Part shown: piece after piece, positions 35,174 through 43,969 of the stretch
How the letters are laid out: each line of letters starts with the position of its first letter
Position numbering within the stretch: position 1 is the first letter of the stretch
From: an uncultured Cohaesibacter sp.
GTDB taxonomy: Bacteria > Pseudomonadota > Alphaproteobacteria > Rhizobiales > Cohaesibacteraceae
Assembly (NCBI RefSeq): GCF_963667045.1
Contig: NZ_OY762934.1
Span: forward strand, 4,656,501 to 4,720,500
Direction: 5' to 3'
Length of the DNA stretch: 64,000 nt
Notes under the pieces: generated by a model
Told to the model about the DNA's origin: nothing
Seen by the model: the letters and a program-made list of their open reading frames with translations, nothing else
Databases searched by the model: none
Program-made: the position numbers and the translations under genes

Positions 35174-35536
35174 GGGGTTTCCAATCTTGTCTTATATTGT
35201 TTGTCAGTCTTGTCTTGTGCTGTCATTGACATATCAGACCCGCACTCTCCCGCCAGAGGGCCCGTTCATGCGCCAAAGGAAGGAATTTGCCTCGGGCGAA
35301 TCTGAATGTAACAAAACATTCTAACGATATTGAAATATTTTGGGCCGTTTTCATATGCAAAATGCAATTTTTACCCGTCGTTATTTTTAGCAGTATTTGC
35401 AGAATTCAGCCGTATTTAACCAGTCATTCCATTTCGTTAACATCTTGTTAACCATTTGATAGGCAAAATTTGCCCAAGAGGTCATCAAGGGCATGGCCTC
35501 ATCGTCTTCGCTCAATCGGATTGAAGAGGCAAGTCG
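35174..35536. other. Divergent promoter region fliO / flgB
   Basis: This is 363 bases without a credible gene. It is AT-rich from 35300 onwards and holds the CtrA-type box listed separately plus another TTTAACC at 35415. Confidence 0.55.
35437..35451. promoter_or_regulatory. CtrA-type box upstream of flgB
   Basis: TTAACATCTTGTTAA, followed by CC, is an exact TTAA-N7-TTAA match, 86 bases before the flgB start. It is well placed to control the flgB-flgC-fliE-fliQ-fliR-flhB unit and perhaps cckA. Confidence 0.68.
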
Positions 35537-35944
35537 TTGGCAATCGGTGATCTGAAATTATTCGAGATGCTTCGCTCGAAGATGCACTGGCATCAGGCGA
35601 GGCAACGGGTGTTGGCCGAGAATATCGCCAACGCGGACAGTCCGGATTATCTCGCCAAGGACCTCGCGCCGATCAATTTCAACACGATCCTCAAGCTGGA
35701 AAAGGCCGGGGGCCTTCAGACCCGCCAGACCAACAAGCTGCACCTGCAGGGAAAGGCCATCTTTCCCGATGGAGATCTGGTTGGCAAGAAGGAGGACGGG
35801 TTCGAAATGACCCCTTCGGGCAACAACGTGAACCTTGAAGAGCAGATGATGAAGGTAACGGCCAACCAGATGGACTATCAGGCCGTCGCCAGTCTCTACT
35901 CCAAGGGATTGGGCATGATACGCACCGCCGTTCGCAAGGGGTGA
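35537..35944 (+). CDS. flgB: Proximal rod protein FlgB
   Basis: The protein has 135 residues. RQRVLAENIANADSPDYLAKDLAP is the FlgB version of the rod signature and NQMDYQAVASLYSKGLGMIRTAVRKG the C-terminal one. It starts with TTG after GAAGAGGC; no ATG is available without losing the conserved start. It heads the early-rod/export unit. Confidence 0.94.
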   Translation: MAIGDLKLFEMLRSKMHWHQARQRVLAENIANADSPDYLAKDLAPINFNTILKLEKAGGLQTRQTNKLHLQGKAIFPDGDLVGKKEDGFEMTPSGNNVNLEEQMMKVTANQMDYQAVASLYSKGLGMIRTAVRKG

Positions 35945-36005
35945 TGGCTGCCGAAGGCAGTTGGTCCCTTATTGAACATGGCACAAGGGAATGAAAGGAA
36001 ACGGA

Positions 36006-36416
36006 ATGGACTTTCTGAAATCTATCATGATTGCAGCTTCCGGTCTGCATGCGCAAAGCGGTCGTATGCGTGTGATTTCGGAAAACATTGCCAACGCGGA
36101 TTCAACGGCCCGCACGCCAGGTGGCGATCCCTATCGCCGGCAGGTTCCCACGTTCCGGTCGCATTTTGACAAGAAGGTCGAGGCCAATCTGGTTGAAATC
36201 GGGCGCGTTCTTCCCGACAAGTCCGATTTCCGGATGCAGTATGAGCCGGGAAACCCGGCGGCTGACGCCAATGGCTATGTGAAGATGCCGAACATCAATT
36301 CCCTGATGGAGGTCACCGATCTGCAGCAGGCGCAGCGCAGCTATCAGGCCAACCTCAATGTCATCACGGCAACCCGCGAGATGGTCACCAAGACACTCGA
36401 CATTCTCAAGGCCTGA
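36006..36416 (+). CDS. flgC: Proximal rod protein FlgC
   Basis: The protein has 136 residues from ATGGACTTTCTG, behind AAAGGAAACGG; an ATG five codons earlier is less well placed. IAASGLHAQSGRMRVISENIANADST and VTDLQQAQRSYQANLNVITATREM are typical. It forms part of the proximal rod with FlgB, FlgF and FliE. Confidence 0.95.
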   Translation: MDFLKSIMIAASGLHAQSGRMRVISENIANADSTARTPGGDPYRRQVPTFRSHFDKKVEANLVEIGRVLPDKSDFRMQYEPGNPAADANGYVKMPNINSLMEVTDLQQAQRSYQANLNVITATREMVTKTLDILKA

Positions 36417-36472
36417 ACGAATTCAAACCGGTTTTTCCCCCAATGGCCGCGACTGGCCTGATGAGTTAGACA

Positions 36473-36793
36473 ATGATCAACACTTCCCTGAGCGCCGCGA
36501 ACGCATATAATCTAGCCCAGAAGCTCACGAATCAGACACAATCGGACCAGTTGCTGCAAAAGGCCGCCGATGCCAAACCCGATTTCGGGGCTATGGTGAA
36601 AGACGGGGTGCAGGGGGTTCTCGACAAGGGCAATGTTGCCGAGAAGACCGCTACCTCGATGATCAATGGCAAGGCGGATGTTGTCGACGTGGTGACGGCG
36701 GTTGCTGAAACGGAAGTGGCTTTGGAGACGATGGTTTCCATTCGGGATCGTGTGATTTCCTCCTATGAGTCAATCATGCAGATGCCGATCTGA
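36473..36793 (+). CDS. fliE: MS-ring/rod junction protein FliE
   Basis: This helical protein has 106 residues. The C-terminal VVDVVTAVAETEVALETMVSIRDRVISSYESIMQMPI is the FliE signature. It joins the MS ring to the rod and is the first exported rod component. Spacing to flgC (56 bases) and fliQ (67 bases) is consistent with one operon. Confidence 0.95.
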   Translation: MINTSLSAANAYNLAQKLTNQTQSDQLLQKAADAKPDFGAMVKDGVQGVLDKGNVAEKTATSMINGKADVVDVVTAVAETEVALETMVSIRDRVISSYESIMQMPI

Positions 36794-36860
36794 GCATGAA
36801 TGACAATCCGTGCTTCGGGCCTGTCGGTTTCATCAATTCCACGTGTGAAGGAGAAGCAAA

Positions 36861-37124
36861 ATGACGGGTCCGGAAGTGCTTGATATCGCGCGGGAAGGGG
36901 TGTGGGTTCTGATCAAGATCGCCGCCCCCATCATGCTCGTGGGGCTTGTGATCGGTGTCGTCATCGCCCTGTTCCAGGCCCTGACCCAGATTCAGGAAAT
37001 GACCCTGGTGTTCGTGCCGAAGATCATAGCCATCTTCGTGACCATTCTCCTCACCATGCCGTTTCTCGGAGCAACCCTGAGCAGCTACATGCACATGTTG
37101 ATGGAGCGCGCCATTTCCGGATAG
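36861..37124 (+). CDS. fliQ: Flagellar export gate protein FliQ
   Basis: The protein has 87 residues and two membrane spans. VLDIAREGVWVLIKIAAPIMLVGLVIGVVIALFQALTQIQE and LVFVPKIIAIFVTILLTMPFL are diagnostic. It packs around the FliP-FliR pore. A clean GAAGGAGAAG ribosome site precedes it. Confidence 0.96.
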   Translation: MTGPEVLDIAREGVWVLIKIAAPIMLVGLVIGVVIALFQALTQIQEMTLVFVPKIIAIFVTILLTMPFLGATLSSYMHMLMERAISG

Positions 37125-37163
37125 CGATGCCCCTCATGGGGCTCGTGCCGGTGCGACCTGCTC

Positions 37164-37928
37164 ATGCTGCTGATCGATTTTCTCCCACAGACCGCCTATA
37201 TCTTCGTCCTGATCTTTGCTCGGATCGGCACGATGTTCATGTTGCTGCCTGCCTTTTCCGAACAGGCTATTTCGACCCGGTTGCGGCTTGTGATCGCGCT
37301 GATGACGAGCCTTCTCATGTATCCAATGGTTGCTGCCAACTATGGGGTGGTGCCGGGAACGCTGGCCGGGATTCTGGTTGCCATGGGCCGGGAGATGATC
37401 ATTGCCGCGCTGATCGGGCTGTCGATGAAACTGGTGATGGCGGCATTGCAGATTGCCGCAACGATCATCGCCTTTCAGATGGGCCTGAGCTTTGCCATGG
37501 GGGCCGATCCGTCATCGGGCCAGCAGACCGTGCAGATCGGCACCTTTCTGAGTGTGCTGGCCGTTGCGATGATCTTCATCACCAATCTGCATTATCTGAT
37601 GATTGCGGCAATGTATGACAGCTATCAGCTGTTTCCCGTCAATCAGCCGATCGCCATCGGGGATATCGCACAATATGCGACCGACATTCTGGGCGAATCC
37701 TTTGTCATCGGGATCAAGCTGTCCGCGCCCTTCATCGTCTACGGATTGATCTTCCAGTTCGCGCTTGGGCTGCTGTCGCGCCTGATGCCGCAGTTGCAGG
37801 TCTATTTTCTGGCGATGCCTGCAAATATTTTCGTCGGGCTGTTGCTGTTTATGATACTGCTGATCACCATGATGACTTGGTATATGGGGCATGTCGAAGA
37901 CGTGCTCGGGAAGTTTATCATCCGGTGA
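37164..37928 (+). CDS. fliR: Flagellar export gate protein FliR
   Basis: This membrane protein has 254 residues. FVLIFARIGTMFMLLPAFSEQAISTRLRLVIAL near the start, GREMIIAALIGLSMKLVMAALQIAATIIAFQMGLSFA and the C-terminal LGLLSRLMPQLQVYFLAMPANI fit FliR. It completes the FliP5-FliR1 pore with FliQ. It lies between fliQ and flhB, the usual order. Confidence 0.95.
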   Translation: MLLIDFLPQTAYIFVLIFARIGTMFMLLPAFSEQAISTRLRLVIALMTSLLMYPMVAANYGVVPGTLAGILVAMGREMIIAALIGLSMKLVMAALQIAATIIAFQMGLSFAMGADPSSGQQTVQIGTFLSVLAVAMIFITNLHYLMIAAMYDSYQLFPVNQPIAIGDIAQYATDILGESFVIGIKLSAPFIVYGLIFQFALGLLSRLMPQLQVYFLAMPANIFVGLLLFMILLITMMTWYMGHVEDVLGKFIIR

Positions 37929-38006
37929 TGTTGGTGCCTCTCGTGCTGAGGAGAGGCATGGCTCGCCGCTGGAATTGACACGTGCGGACAGGTTCAGGAG
38001 ACTGCC

Positions 38007-39092
38007 ATGGCCGATGGTGACGACGACACAGAAAAGTCGGAAGAGCCCACTCAAAAGCGTCTTGATGACGCGATCAAGAAGGGCGATGTGGCTAAAAGTC
38101 AGGAAGTGTCCGCCTGGTTCTCGATGATGGGGACCGGGCTGGTCGTTGCTTTGCTGGCGGGCTTTGTCGCACGGGGCGTTTCAGACAATTTGCGCGGCTT
38201 TATCGAGCACTCCTGGCAGTTGTCGCTCAATGGGTCGCTGCTTGCCCAGATCTGGGGCAAGGTCGGCTATGCGATGCTTGGGGTCATCATCCTGCCGATG
38301 CTGGCGCTCGTTGTCTTGGCCGTTATCGGCAATCTCATTCAGCACCGGTTTGTCTTTACCACTGAGCCCATCACCCCAAAACTCTCCAAGGTCAGCCCGC
38401 TCAGTGGCTTCAAGCGTCTGTTCTCCAAAGAGAGCCTCGTCAACTTTGTTAAGGGTCTTATCAAACTCGGAGCGGTCGGGTCGCTGTTCTGGATTCTGCT
38501 CTATCCCGAAAGGGATCAACTGGATCTGGTCATCGGACTGGAGCCGGTCGCGCTTCTCTCGCTCGTGCAGAGCCTTGCCATCAAGCTCGTTTTCGGGGTC
38601 ATTCTGCTGATGGCCGTGGTTGCCGGTATCGACTTTCTCTACCAGCGCAATCGCTGGTACGAAAAGCAGAAGATGTCGATGCAGGAAGTCAAGGAAGAAT
38701 ACAAGCAGCAGGAAGGTGACCCGATGGTCAAGGCCAAGCTGCGGCAGCTGCGCATGGAACGCAGCCGCAAGCGCATGATGGCTGCCGTTCCCGAGGCATC
38801 GGTGGTGCTGACCAACCCGACCCACTATTCGGTGGCGCTCAAATATGATGCCGGCAGCATGGCCGCGCCGGTCTGTTTGGCCAAGGGGGTTGATGATACG
38901 GCCATGCGCATCCGCGAAGTGGCGCGCGAACACGGCATTCCGATCATCCAGAACCCGCCATTGACGCGTGCGCTCTATGCCACGGTTGAAATCGATGATG
39001 TCATTCCGGAAGAACACTATAAAGCTGTTGCTGAAGTCATCAGTTACATTATGAAACTGAAAAATCGGTCGAGTTGGTCTAGCAGCAACTGA
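38007..39092 (+). CDS. flhB: Flagellar export switch protein FlhB
   Basis: The protein has 361 residues. It starts with an acidic segment and the conserved EDDTEKSEEPTQKRLDDAIKKGDVAKSQEV, has four membrane spans, and carries the autocleavage motif NPTH (Asn at about 270) followed by YSVALKYD. Self-cleavage there switches export from hook to filament subunits. It ends the flagellar unit. Confidence 0.97.
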   Translation: MADGDDDTEKSEEPTQKRLDDAIKKGDVAKSQEVSAWFSMMGTGLVVALLAGFVARGVSDNLRGFIEHSWQLSLNGSLLAQIWGKVGYAMLGVIILPMLALVVLAVIGNLIQHRFVFTTEPITPKLSKVSPLSGFKRLFSKESLVNFVKGLIKLGAVGSLFWILLYPERDQLDLVIGLEPVALLSLVQSLAIKLVFGVILLMAVVAGIDFLYQRNRWYEKQKMSMQEVKEEYKQQEGDPMVKAKLRQLRMERSRKRMMAAVPEASVVLTNPTHYSVALKYDAGSMAAPVCLAKGVDDTAMRIREVAREHGIPIIQNPPLTRALYATVEIDDVIPEEHYKAVAEVISYIMKLKNRSSWSSSN

Positions 39093-39162
39093 AGTTTTCA
39101 GGCAACTTGAGAAGCGACGATTCGAGAAGGCAAGGCCGCTAATAAAGGCAGGGACACACCAG

Positions 39163-41814
39163 ATGGGCAAGCTGACAGGTCAGGAAAAGACAGAACCGGC
39201 CATGATCGATCAGAGTGAACGATCTGGAAGCATCAAGTGGCTGTTGTTGCTTGCTTTTTTCCTTGTTGGCGTAGCGGTTGCGCTGGTCCTGTTCAAGGGC
39301 AGGATCGGTGGCGAGATCCAGCTGGTGTTTCTGAGTATTCTGGCTGGGCTTGGAATCCTCTCGCTGTTGGGCTTTGCCGCCGGGCTCATCCAGATGGGCA
39401 ATCAGGCACCCGAGCAGCATTTGACGCGACAATTTGTGGATAGCATGAACGAGGGTATCCTCGTCTGTGATGCCAAGGACCGCATTGTCTATGCCAATGC
39501 CGAATACGGACGGCTGACTGGTGCTGACGGGTCGGCCTCCATCCGTTCCATCGAACGCAGTTTTGCCGGTGAGCCCGATGCTGCCGAAGCGATCTACCGT
39601 TTGTCGGAAGCGGTCCGGTCCGGTCGACCGGCGATGGAAGAGTTCCGGTTGTTCCGGGCGCCGAGTGGCGCTGCCGATGGCGAGCCGGAGCCGCAGGCCC
39701 GCTGGTTTCGCATCCGTGTGCGCAGCATGGTCGATGTCGGGGTCAGCGGCAAGGTCGAGGCCCTCTATGTCTGGCAGGTCAGCGACATCACGCGCGATCG
39801 CGAGCGGCAGGAGAACATCTTTCAGGAGCTGCAGCTGGCGATCAACTATCTCGATCATGCACCCGCGGGCTTCTTCTCGGCCGAGCCGGATGGCCGCGTG
39901 ATCTACATGAACGCCACGCTGGCCGACTGGCTGGGCTATGATCTGGCCCAGTTCGAGCCACGTCAGCTCAATCTGTCCGAGCTGGTGCCCGGTGATGGCA
40001 CCGCCCTGCTGGACGCTGCCATCAGGGCGCCGGGCATGCCCAAGACCGAGATGATCGATCTGGATCTGGTCAAACGCAACGGGCAGGGGCTGCCGGTGCG
40101 GCTGATGCACCGGGTGCCGATGGCATCCGACGGCACGCCGGGAGCGTCGCGCACGCTGGTGCTCAACCGCAGTCCGGGTGAAGACATTTCCGAAGAGCTG
40201 CGTGTTGCCGAGGTGCGCTTTGCCCGCTTCTTCAACAATACCCCGATAGCGATTGCCGCCCTGACCGGCGAAGGCCAGGTATTGCGGAGCAACGCCCCGT
40301 TTGCACGGATGTTCAAGGCAGATGCGACCGTTGATACAGACAAGGGCGAGTCCGAAGATGGTGAACGCAAGGTGCCGTCGATCCTCAATCTGATTGTCGA
40401 GAAGGATCGAACCGCGTTGAGCGAGGCCATCGAGAAGGCGCTGCAGGGGCAGAGCAACATCGTTCCCGTCGAGAGCCAGCTTGCCGAAGACAAGAACCGC
40501 ACCGTTCGCTTCTTCCTCTCCGGGGTTGAGGACAGCGAAGGGGATGACGAGCAGATCATTGTCTATGCGCTCGAGACCACCGAGCAGCGGGCGCTCGAAG
40601 AGCAGTTTTCTCAGAGCCAGAAGATGCAGGCCGTCGGCCAGCTCGCCGGTGGCGTTGCGCATGACTTCAACAACGTCCTGACCGCCATCATCGGTTTTTC
40701 CGATCTGTTGCTGACCAGCCATCGCCCGAGCGATCCGGCCTTCCAGGACATCATGAACATCAAGCAGAACGCCAACCGCGCCGCCTCTCTGGTGCGTCAG
40801 CTGCTGGCCTTCTCCCGGCGGCAGACACTGCGGCCGCAGGTGCTGGCATTTGGCGATGTTCTGGCCGATCTGTCCATCCTGCTCGATCGCTTGCTTGGCG
40901 AGAAGGTGGAGCTGGACCTTGTCCATGGCCGGGATCTGTGGCCGGTGAAGGCTGACCTCAACCAGCTTGAGCAGGTGATCGTCAACTTGGCGGTGAACGC
41001 GCGCGATGCCATGCCAGAGGGCGGTCATCTGACCATCCAGACCCGCAACCTCTCTGCCGAAGAGGCAGCCGAGATGCCTTACAAGCAGCTGGAGATTGCC
41101 GAGTATGTGCTGCTTGAAGTGGTTGACAATGGCACCGGCATTCCGGCCGATATCCGCGACAAGATTTTCGAGCCCTTCTTCTCCACCAAGGATGTGGGCA
41201 AGGGGACGGGACTTGGGCTGTCGACGGTTTACGGCATCATCAAGCAGACCGGTGGCTTCATCTTCCTTGAGAGCGAGATGGGAGAGGGAACGACCTTCCG
41301 CATCTTCCTGCCGCGCTATGTGGAAGACGCCAAGGCCGCCGGTGCTGCGGGTGAGGCCGGGGGCTCAGAGGCTGATCAGCAGGCGCTTGCCGTGGATGCT
41401 GGCGAGGTTGTCAGCGAGACGCCGCCTGCGGTCACCGATCTGACCGGCAGCGCCACCATTCTGCTTGTCGAGGATGAGGAAGCCGTGCGTGCCTTTGCCG
41501 CCCGTGCGCTGGCCTCCCGCGGCTATCAGGTTTATGAGGCCGGTTCCGGGGCTGAGGCGCTGGAGATCATCCATGAGATAGAAGAGCCGATCGATCTGGT
41601 CGTTTCCGACGTGGTGATGCCGGAAATGGATGGCCCGACCATGCTGGGCGAGTTGCGGAAGATTCGGCCTGGGCTGAAGGTGATCTTCATGTCCGGCTAT
41701 GCGGAAGAGGCCTTCCGCAAGAACCTGCCGGACAATGAAGAATTCGGCTTTCTGCCCAAGCCTTTCTCGCTCAAGCAATTGGCTACCAAGATCAAGGAAA
41801 TGTTGGACGGCTGA
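39163..41814 (+). CDS. cckA: Hybrid histidine kinase CckA
   Basis: The protein has 883 residues. Two N-terminal membrane spans (about 25-70) are followed by three PAS-like domains (near 90, 230 and 350), a HisKA domain with His500 in [22 protein letters not shown], an ATPase with [18 protein letters not shown] and [13 protein letters not shown], and a receiver domain with Asp816 in [10 protein letters not shown]. This is the CckA layout. CckA phosphorylates ChpT, which phosphorylates CtrA and CpdR, controlling cell cycle and motility in alphaproteobacteria. It lies 70 bases after flhB and may be partly cotranscribed with it. Confidence 0.93.
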   Translation: MGKLTGQEKTEPAMIDQSERSGSIKWLLLLAFFLVGVAVALVLFKGRIGGEIQLVFLSILAGLGILSLLGFAAGLIQMGNQAPEQHLTRQFVDSMNEGILVCDAKDRIVYANAEYGRLTGADGSASIRSIERSFAGEPDAAEAIYRLSEAVRSGRPAMEEFRLFRAPSGAADGEPEPQARWFRIRVRSMVDVGVSGKVEALYVWQVSDITRDRERQENIFQELQLAINYLDHAPAGFFSAEPDGRVIYMNATLADWLGYDLAQFEPRQLNLSELVPGDGTALLDAAIRAPGMPKTEMIDLDLVKRNGQGLPVRLMHRVPMASDGTPGASRTLVLNRSPGEDISEELRVAEVRFARFFNNTPIAIAALTGEGQVLRSNAPFARMFKADATVDTDKGESEDGERKVPSILNLIVEKDRTALSEAIEKALQGQSNIVPVESQLAEDKNRTVRFFLSGVEDSEGDDEQIIVYALETTEQRALEEQFSQSQKMQAVGQLAGGVAHDFNNVLTAIIGFSDLLLTSHRPSDPAFQDIMNIKQNANRAASLVRQLLAFSRRQTLRPQVLAFGDVLADLSILLDRLLGEKVELDLVHGRDLWPVKADLNQLEQVIVNLAVNARDAMPEGGHLTIQTRNLSAEEAAEMPYKQLEIAEYVLLEVVDNGTGIPADIRDKIFEPFFSTKDVGKGTGLGLSTVYGIIKQTGGFIFLESEMGEGTTFRIFLPRYVEDAKAAGAAGEAGGSEADQQALAVDAGEVVSETPPAVTDLTGSATILLVEDEEAVRAFAARALASRGYQVYEAGSGAEALEIIHEIEEPIDLVVSDVVMPEMDGPTMLGELRKIRPGLKVIFMSGYAEEAFRKNLPDNEEFGFLPKPFSLKQLATKIKEMLDG

Positions 41815-41854
41815 GCCGTAGGGCTGCTGCTGTTGCTCCATCATTCCGGTCATG

Positions 41855-41892
41855 AAAAAGCCCGCCTGTCGTATGAGACTGGCGGGCTTTTT
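41855..41892. terminator. Two-way terminator between cckA and psuG
   Basis: AAAAAGCCCGCC pairs with GGCGGGCTTTTT, with three inner pairs and A/T runs on both sides, placed between converging genes. Confidence 0.9.
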
Positions 41893-41917
41893 GTTGCCGT
41901 GCTGGTGCGATCGCGGC

Positions 41918-42835
41918 CTAGAGGGCCTTGGCGATGCTGGCGGCCAGACGGGCGTTGTTCTTGACCAGAGCGATGTTGGTCACCAGGCTGTCGCCGTCGG
42001 TCAGGTCCTTGATGCGGGAAAGCACGAAAGGCGTGACGGCCTTGCCGTGAACGTTGAGGCGGTTGGCTTCGGCAATGGCTTCCAAGATGAAGGTCTCCAT
42101 CTCGTTGCGCGGGATCTCGGCTTCTTCGGGCACCGGATTGGCAACGATCATGCCGCCGTCGAGGCCGAGTGCCTTGCGCATCTGATAGAGCGCGGCGATG
42201 TCCTTTGGCGCATCCAGACGCAAGGGGCACTCAAAGCCGCTCTCGCGCGACCAGAAGGCCGGGAAGACGTCGGTGCCATAACCGACCACCGGCACGCCGA
42301 GGGTTTCGAGCACTTCGAGGGTCTTGGCAATGTCGAGCAGCGCCTTGACACCGGCAGAGACGACCATGACCGGGGTCTTGGCCAGTTCCTGCAGGTCGGC
42401 GGAGATGTCGAAGGTTTCTTCGGCCCCGCGATGAACGCCGCCGATGCCGCCGGTGGCAAAGGTCGCGATCCCGGCGATGGAGGCGCAGATCATGGTTGCT
42501 GCAACCGTGGTGGAGCCACTCTTGCCAGCCACCAGCGCATAGGCAAGATCGGCGCGGGAGAGCTTCAGGATATCGTCACGCTGGGCCAGTGCTTCGATCT
42601 GCTGCCGGGTGAGGCCGACATTGATGACGCCGTCCAGAATGGCGATGGTTGCCGGGCAGGCACCTTCCTCTCGGATGATGGCTTCCACTTCGAGGGCTGT
42701 GGAGACGTTTTCCGGATAGGGCATGCCGTGGGTGATGATGGTGGATTCGAGGGCCACGATGGGCTTGCCTGCTGCGCGGGCAGCGGCGACTTCTTCACTG
42801 TAGATGATTGGCAAGGTGGAGGAAACAATGCTCAT
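41918..42835 (-). CDS. psuG: Pseudouridine-5'-phosphate glycosidase PsuG
   Basis: The protein has 305 residues, the family length. PIVALESTIITHGMPYPENV, ATIAILDGVINVGLT and ATFATGGIGGVHRGAE are conserved PsuG segments. It splits pseudouridine 5'-phosphate into uracil and ribose 5-phosphate. psuK lies immediately upstream with 19 bases between, giving a full two-step pathway. Confidence 0.95.
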   Translation of the reverse strand: MSIVSSTLPIIYSEEVAAARAAGKPIVALESTIITHGMPYPENVSTALEVEAIIREEGACPATIAILDGVINVGLTRQQIEALAQRDDILKLSRADLAYALVAGKSGSTTVAATMICASIAGIATFATGGIGGVHRGAEETFDISADLQELAKTPVMVVSAGVKALLDIAKTLEVLETLGVPVVGYGTDVFPAFWSRESGFECPLRLDAPKDIAALYQMRKALGLDGGMIVANPVPEEAEIPRNEMETFILEAIAEANRLNVHGKAVTPFVLSRIKDLTDGDSLVTNIALVKNNARLAASIAKAL

Positions 42836-42854
42836 GGCGTCGTTGGCTTTCTGT

Positions 42855-43787
42855 TCAGCTTTGCGGAATGTCTGCGATGCAGGCTTCCAGAACGGGTCTG
42901 TTCAAAATGTCGGGAACGGCCTGATCGCTCATCAGGCTCAGACTTGCGCCCGCCATGCCATATCTGAGCGCCTTGTCAAAGGCTACTGTCTGCAGCAGGG
43001 CGTGCAGGACGCAGGCTGTCAGGGTGTCGCCCGCTCCGTTGGTGGATTTGACTTTCACAGGCGGCGCAGGCAGGGACCATTGCTGGCCGTCTTTCCAGGC
43101 GCTGAGGCCTGCGTTGCCCTTGGTAATGATCCCCGAGGCCACACCGGCCTCCATGAGGATCTCCGGCAGGGCCGCGAGGTCGGCATATTCATCGGCCAGA
43201 ATGGCGGCCTCTGCCTCGTTGCAGAAGAGCAGGTCGATGTGCTTGAGGATATCCCGCGCCCGGTTGGCCTTGGGGCCGGAGACGGCGCTGATGGCGAGCG
43301 GGTGGGTGCCCTTGTGCTGGGCCAATGCCTCAAGGGCTGCTGCCGACAGGTTGGTATCGGCGATGAGGCGTGTTGCGGACGGCAGGGCATCAAGGCATCC
43401 GATGATGTCTTCAACCGGATAGGATTCGTAGATTGCCATGTCGGCGATGGCGGCGACCAGAGAACCGTCGCTGTCTTCGATCGCCGTGTAGGTGGCGCTG
43501 CGATGGGATGGGCTTGCGAGCAGCAGGGAAATGTCGATTCCTGCGGCCTGCAATTGCTGTTTGAGCAGGGCTGCGTCATCGTCCTGCCCCGAGATGGTCG
43601 ACAGGGCCACCTTCCACTGGAGCTTGGCCAGACAGCGGGCGATGTTGCCAGCGACACCGCCGACATTGCGGCTGAGGGCTCCGGGATTGGATTGTCCCGG
43701 TTCCAGACGCGCAGTAGACCGGCCGATGCGATCGATATGGGCACCGCCAATGACGAAAATATCAGGTGTGAAGGGATCGGACGTCAT
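42855..43787 (-). CDS. psuK: Pseudouridine kinase PsuK (PfkB family)
   Basis: The protein has 310 residues. FVIGGAHIDRIGRS at the start, NVGGVAGNIARCLAKL and the C-terminal PfkB signature STNGAGDTLTACVLHALL (catalytic Asp in GAGDT) define a ribokinase-like sugar or nucleoside kinase. The neighbouring psuG gives the substrate. No nucleoside transporter or regulator is adjacent. Confidence 0.9.
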   Translation of the reverse strand: MTSDPFTPDIFVIGGAHIDRIGRSTARLEPGQSNPGALSRNVGGVAGNIARCLAKLQWKVALSTISGQDDDAALLKQQLQAAGIDISLLLASPSHRSATYTAIEDSDGSLVAAIADMAIYESYPVEDIIGCLDALPSATRLIADTNLSAAALEALAQHKGTHPLAISAVSGPKANRARDILKHIDLLFCNEAEAAILADEYADLAALPEILMEAGVASGIITKGNAGLSAWKDGQQWSLPAPPVKVKSTNGAGDTLTACVLHALLQTVAFDKALRYGMAGASLSLMSDQAVPDILNRPVLEACIADIPQS

Positions 43788-43870
43788 GCTCTCATCAAGC
43801 TCTTTTCAGTGCAGGCAGGAATATCAGACTTGCGGACTTTCTGCGAGGAAAGAATGGGATCGGGCCTCGC

Positions 43871-43903
43871 AAAAAGAAAACCGCCGCTTGATGGAGCGGC
43901 GGT
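43871..43903 (-). terminator. Terminator after mmsA
   Basis: On the minus strand CCGCCGCT pairs with AGCGGCGG around a short loop, followed by TTTTCTTTTT, 67 bases beyond the mmsA stop. Confidence 0.8.
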
Positions 43904-43969
43904 CGGTTCCAGTGTTGGGGTATAGTGCTTTTCGGCTCTGATTGTAAAGAGGCTCGTCGGAGCGTGCTC

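Noticed and set aside
39139-41028. A 629-codon frame antisense to cckA
   Set aside because: CckA domains are intact on the plus strand; the shadow protein has no domain pattern.
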